A DNA stretch of 64,000 nucleotides from Cristatella mucedo (taxonomy: Eukaryota > Bryozoa > Phylactolaemata > Cristatellidae), in contig WPIO01000006.1 in NCBI GenBank assembly GCA_009760855.2, positions 9,340,001 to 9,404,000 on the forward strand, given 5' to 3'. Positions 61,570 to 64,000 of the stretch are shown one piece after another. The notes under the pieces are model-generated. The model was not told the origin of the DNA and ran no database searches. It was given only the letters and a program-made list of their open reading frames with translations. Positions within the stretch are counted from its first letter, which is position 1. Each line of letters opens with the position of its first letter. The position numbers and the translations under genes are program-made.

Positions 61570-64000
61570 CTTTTTAAACCCCAAAGTGGGTAATAATAGC
61601 ATAGCAGCCTCTAGAACAGTCACACGGCTCAGCAGCTCTCATGGGGGCACTGCTCTAGAGAGGACCACCATGAAGCACCAAAACCCACAGGCCATTACAC
61701 CAGCACCACGGTGAACCTAAAAGAATTTTGGAAGTGAAATCAGCCAGCAAAAATAAGAAACCCAGTCACCACGACATTTCCTCTAGCATTCCAATCGAAC
61801 AGTTAACCGAGTCTGGCAGAAAGAGGTGGCTGATCAGTTTCCATTATTCCCTGCAGTTACTGGAAATGAGTTCACTAAGGCAACAGCAGTGGCAGCACGG
61901 AGCAGAAGCAGCACAGCAGCTGCTACTCGCTAACACCGAACAGCAACATTACCACCAGCCATTGGCTCCTGCCACCCACTAACTGCACAGCGACTACAGT
62001 ATAACTTCAGCAGATGGCTGGAACAGACTGGACCAAGCTGGTTGGTCGGTGAGTACGAATGCTGCTTAGTAGTACCTGGCTTCTTTGCAGCTTGAACAGA
62101 TAGGACCAAGTCAGATAGTTTTGGAGCACAAATAATTCTTAGTAATGACATTACTTTGCAGTACAGACCACATTTGCAGGACAGTCTACAAGCAACATGC
62201 CAAATGCTCTTTGCCCAGAGACATTCGGAAGGGAGATATAAAAGACGGTGGCTATAAATAATCGATTTTGAAGATTTGCCTCCTGCAGAACTCAAGCCCT
62301 CAGGCCGGGTCACGTAGCGCCAAGCACCAGCTTGAAGGTCGACCATTACGACTAGTGTTCGTGCAAGAATTCAGCACTCACAAGAGTCATTCTGCATCTT
62401 GCATCCCAGACTGCAGCTTCTCTATAGAGTTTGAGATGTTCACTTCAGCAAGACAATGCAAATCTGTACTACTAGCTGCTCATAGCCAGCTTGCCATCAC
62501 AGTAGTCGTACAAATATCTTCTCTGTGTGTACATGGGGACATCGAGTTGGTATGTCTTACCTGTTTGTTTGTGTGTATGTTGCAATCTACTGCTTCAATA
62601 GAAGCTTAGACAGTGTCAACGATGTACGGTTTCCAAAAGCTTGCTCATTGTATTATTTGCATGAAGTGCATGCCAATTTCTGAATTGCACGTGGCTACAA
62701 TCGACTAACTGTGTGCAAGCTATTATTTTTACGGGTACTACTGGTGTCCAGCAAGAGTGAACCTTGCTCTTCAAAAGACTTATGCTTGTGCTGAAGACAG
62801 GGTGAGCCAACTCAAATCTTGAGAAAATGCCTAGGCCCTGAGGTGATATGCACTGCATTGGAGCAACCACCCGTTGAAAGCAAATTTGGGTTTCATCACA
62901 TATTAATGTGCAGCCTCTAAAAGGTATCCCCAATCTGTGCAGATCCAAGCTGCAAAAAGGTGTGTGACTAGCAGCCCCTCATAGTTTGCACAAGTAAGCC
63001 GTTTTCCGACTTTCATAAACCCTATATGACTTAAGCTAATGCACTGACATCCATCTAAGCCTTGATCACACTCTATCAAGTAACTTGATTCAAAATAGCA
63101 TCCCTATACACACAGTTATCTATGAGCAGATCCCAATAAGCAGCACATTTACCTAAAACAGTGAAGCCAACCGGTTGCCTTCATTGCGGTTCTAGTCAAG
63201 ACCGAGACCCGAGAGTCTCATCGAAGGCTGAGAGCCTGGTGTGCAACAGCTAGGCGGCAAGTTCTGCCGGGTTGTTACATGCATGGCTGTCGACCTACAT
63301 TGCATGCCTACGACTGCACTCGGAGAGTGGTCACTCCAGTAGCACCTAGATGCCGATCAAGTTTTATCTTTAAGAAGCTAGGTGGGGCCCCACGTAGGAT
63401 ACTAAGAAACAAGGTCACTCGAGGTCACTGCTGACTAATATCAGGTGGGTCTGTCATGGCCTGACCTGGCCTGCACCTTACCGAGCTATCAGGCTAACAG
63501 CAGCTTCACTGTTCCATTACCCACATTACAGAGTGCTCCATCCTTCCATCATGGCTTGCCCCCGGCAAAAAAAAGCACTAAACCTTTTAACTTTCTGCTA
63601 AGGATTCAGCTGCTAATCATATCATTGCAAGTAGTCAATCCATAGCACAATAACAGCATTCCCATCTCAAAACACAAATGATTCGCAATATCGGGGAACA
63701 GTATAAACGAAAGCCAATAGGATGCAGACTCTTTGTGCCGATCTGGTCGGACTAATTGGGCACCTTAAGTGCGGTGGTCAAAGACAGGCAAACCCAGCAG
63801 AAGCCCTGCTCCTGCTGTTCCTCCAGCTCGAGCAGAGTGCACCGGTTCCACGTGTGAGTGTGGTCAGCACCTTGACTGCTGGGCACTCTTTTGGCATGCT
63901 TTCTGCCCTCATCCCGACCACATAATGCCTGCATGGCCATGCATTCGTTCTACTCTCTGTCAATCAGAAACCAGACACCGTTGTCTACCCAGCATGGTCC
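61570..64000. other. Window end, no gene recognised
   Basis: Several frames of 60-140 codons occur on both strands without recognisable motifs. A tRNA-like B box (GGCTTGAGTTCTGCAGG on minus) lies near 62290. The missing PAAF1 5' exons were looked for here without success. Confidence 0.35.

Overview
This is animal (eukaryotic) nuclear DNA. It has spliced genes, tRNA-derived SINEs, many truncated CR1/L2-type LINEs and abundant microsatellites. A true Wnt4 gene together with this repeat set suggests a non-insect invertebrate bilaterian, perhaps a spiralian or a basal deuterostome. The species cannot be fixed from the window. Most long open frames in the first 13 kb are by-products of extreme GC content and are not genes.

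Two protein-coding genes can be assembled, both on the minus strand. Wnt4 (6161-10351) is complete in the window. Four coding exons with matching splice phases give 348 residues and 24 cysteines outside the signal peptide. PAAF1, a WD40 chaperone of the 19S proteasome ATPase ring, is partial. Five exons between 45899 and 11771 join in phase to give about 230 C-terminal residues. Its 5' exons lie upstream, beyond 46 kb and perhaps outside the window. PAAF1 ends about 1.4 kb upstream of the Wnt4 start codon, in the same orientation. Its introns are very large (18.6 kb and 13.2 kb) and hold most of the mobile DNA seen here.

Layout: 1-13.2 kb is a GC- and CpG-rich domain containing Wnt4 and the last PAAF1 exon. 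13.2-26.7 kb is AT-richer intron with SINEs, L2 fragments and a GC-rich patch at 23.3-25.2 kb. 26.7-45.4 kb is one PAAF1 intron. 45.4-46.3 kb holds a PAAF1 exon cluster. 46.3-64 kb is dominated by L2-type elements, including two long ones (51.9-53.5 kb plus strand; 54.5-56.5 kb minus strand), and contains an unassigned exon candidate at 58.6 kb.

Mobile elements fall into two L2-type LINE groups and two tRNA-SINE groups. The main LINE group has a 3' hairpin tail followed by (ATT)n. The second has a different tail. One SINE group has a conserved body under several tRNA-like heads. In the other, one copy ends in an L2-like tail, which suggests L2 machinery mobilised it.
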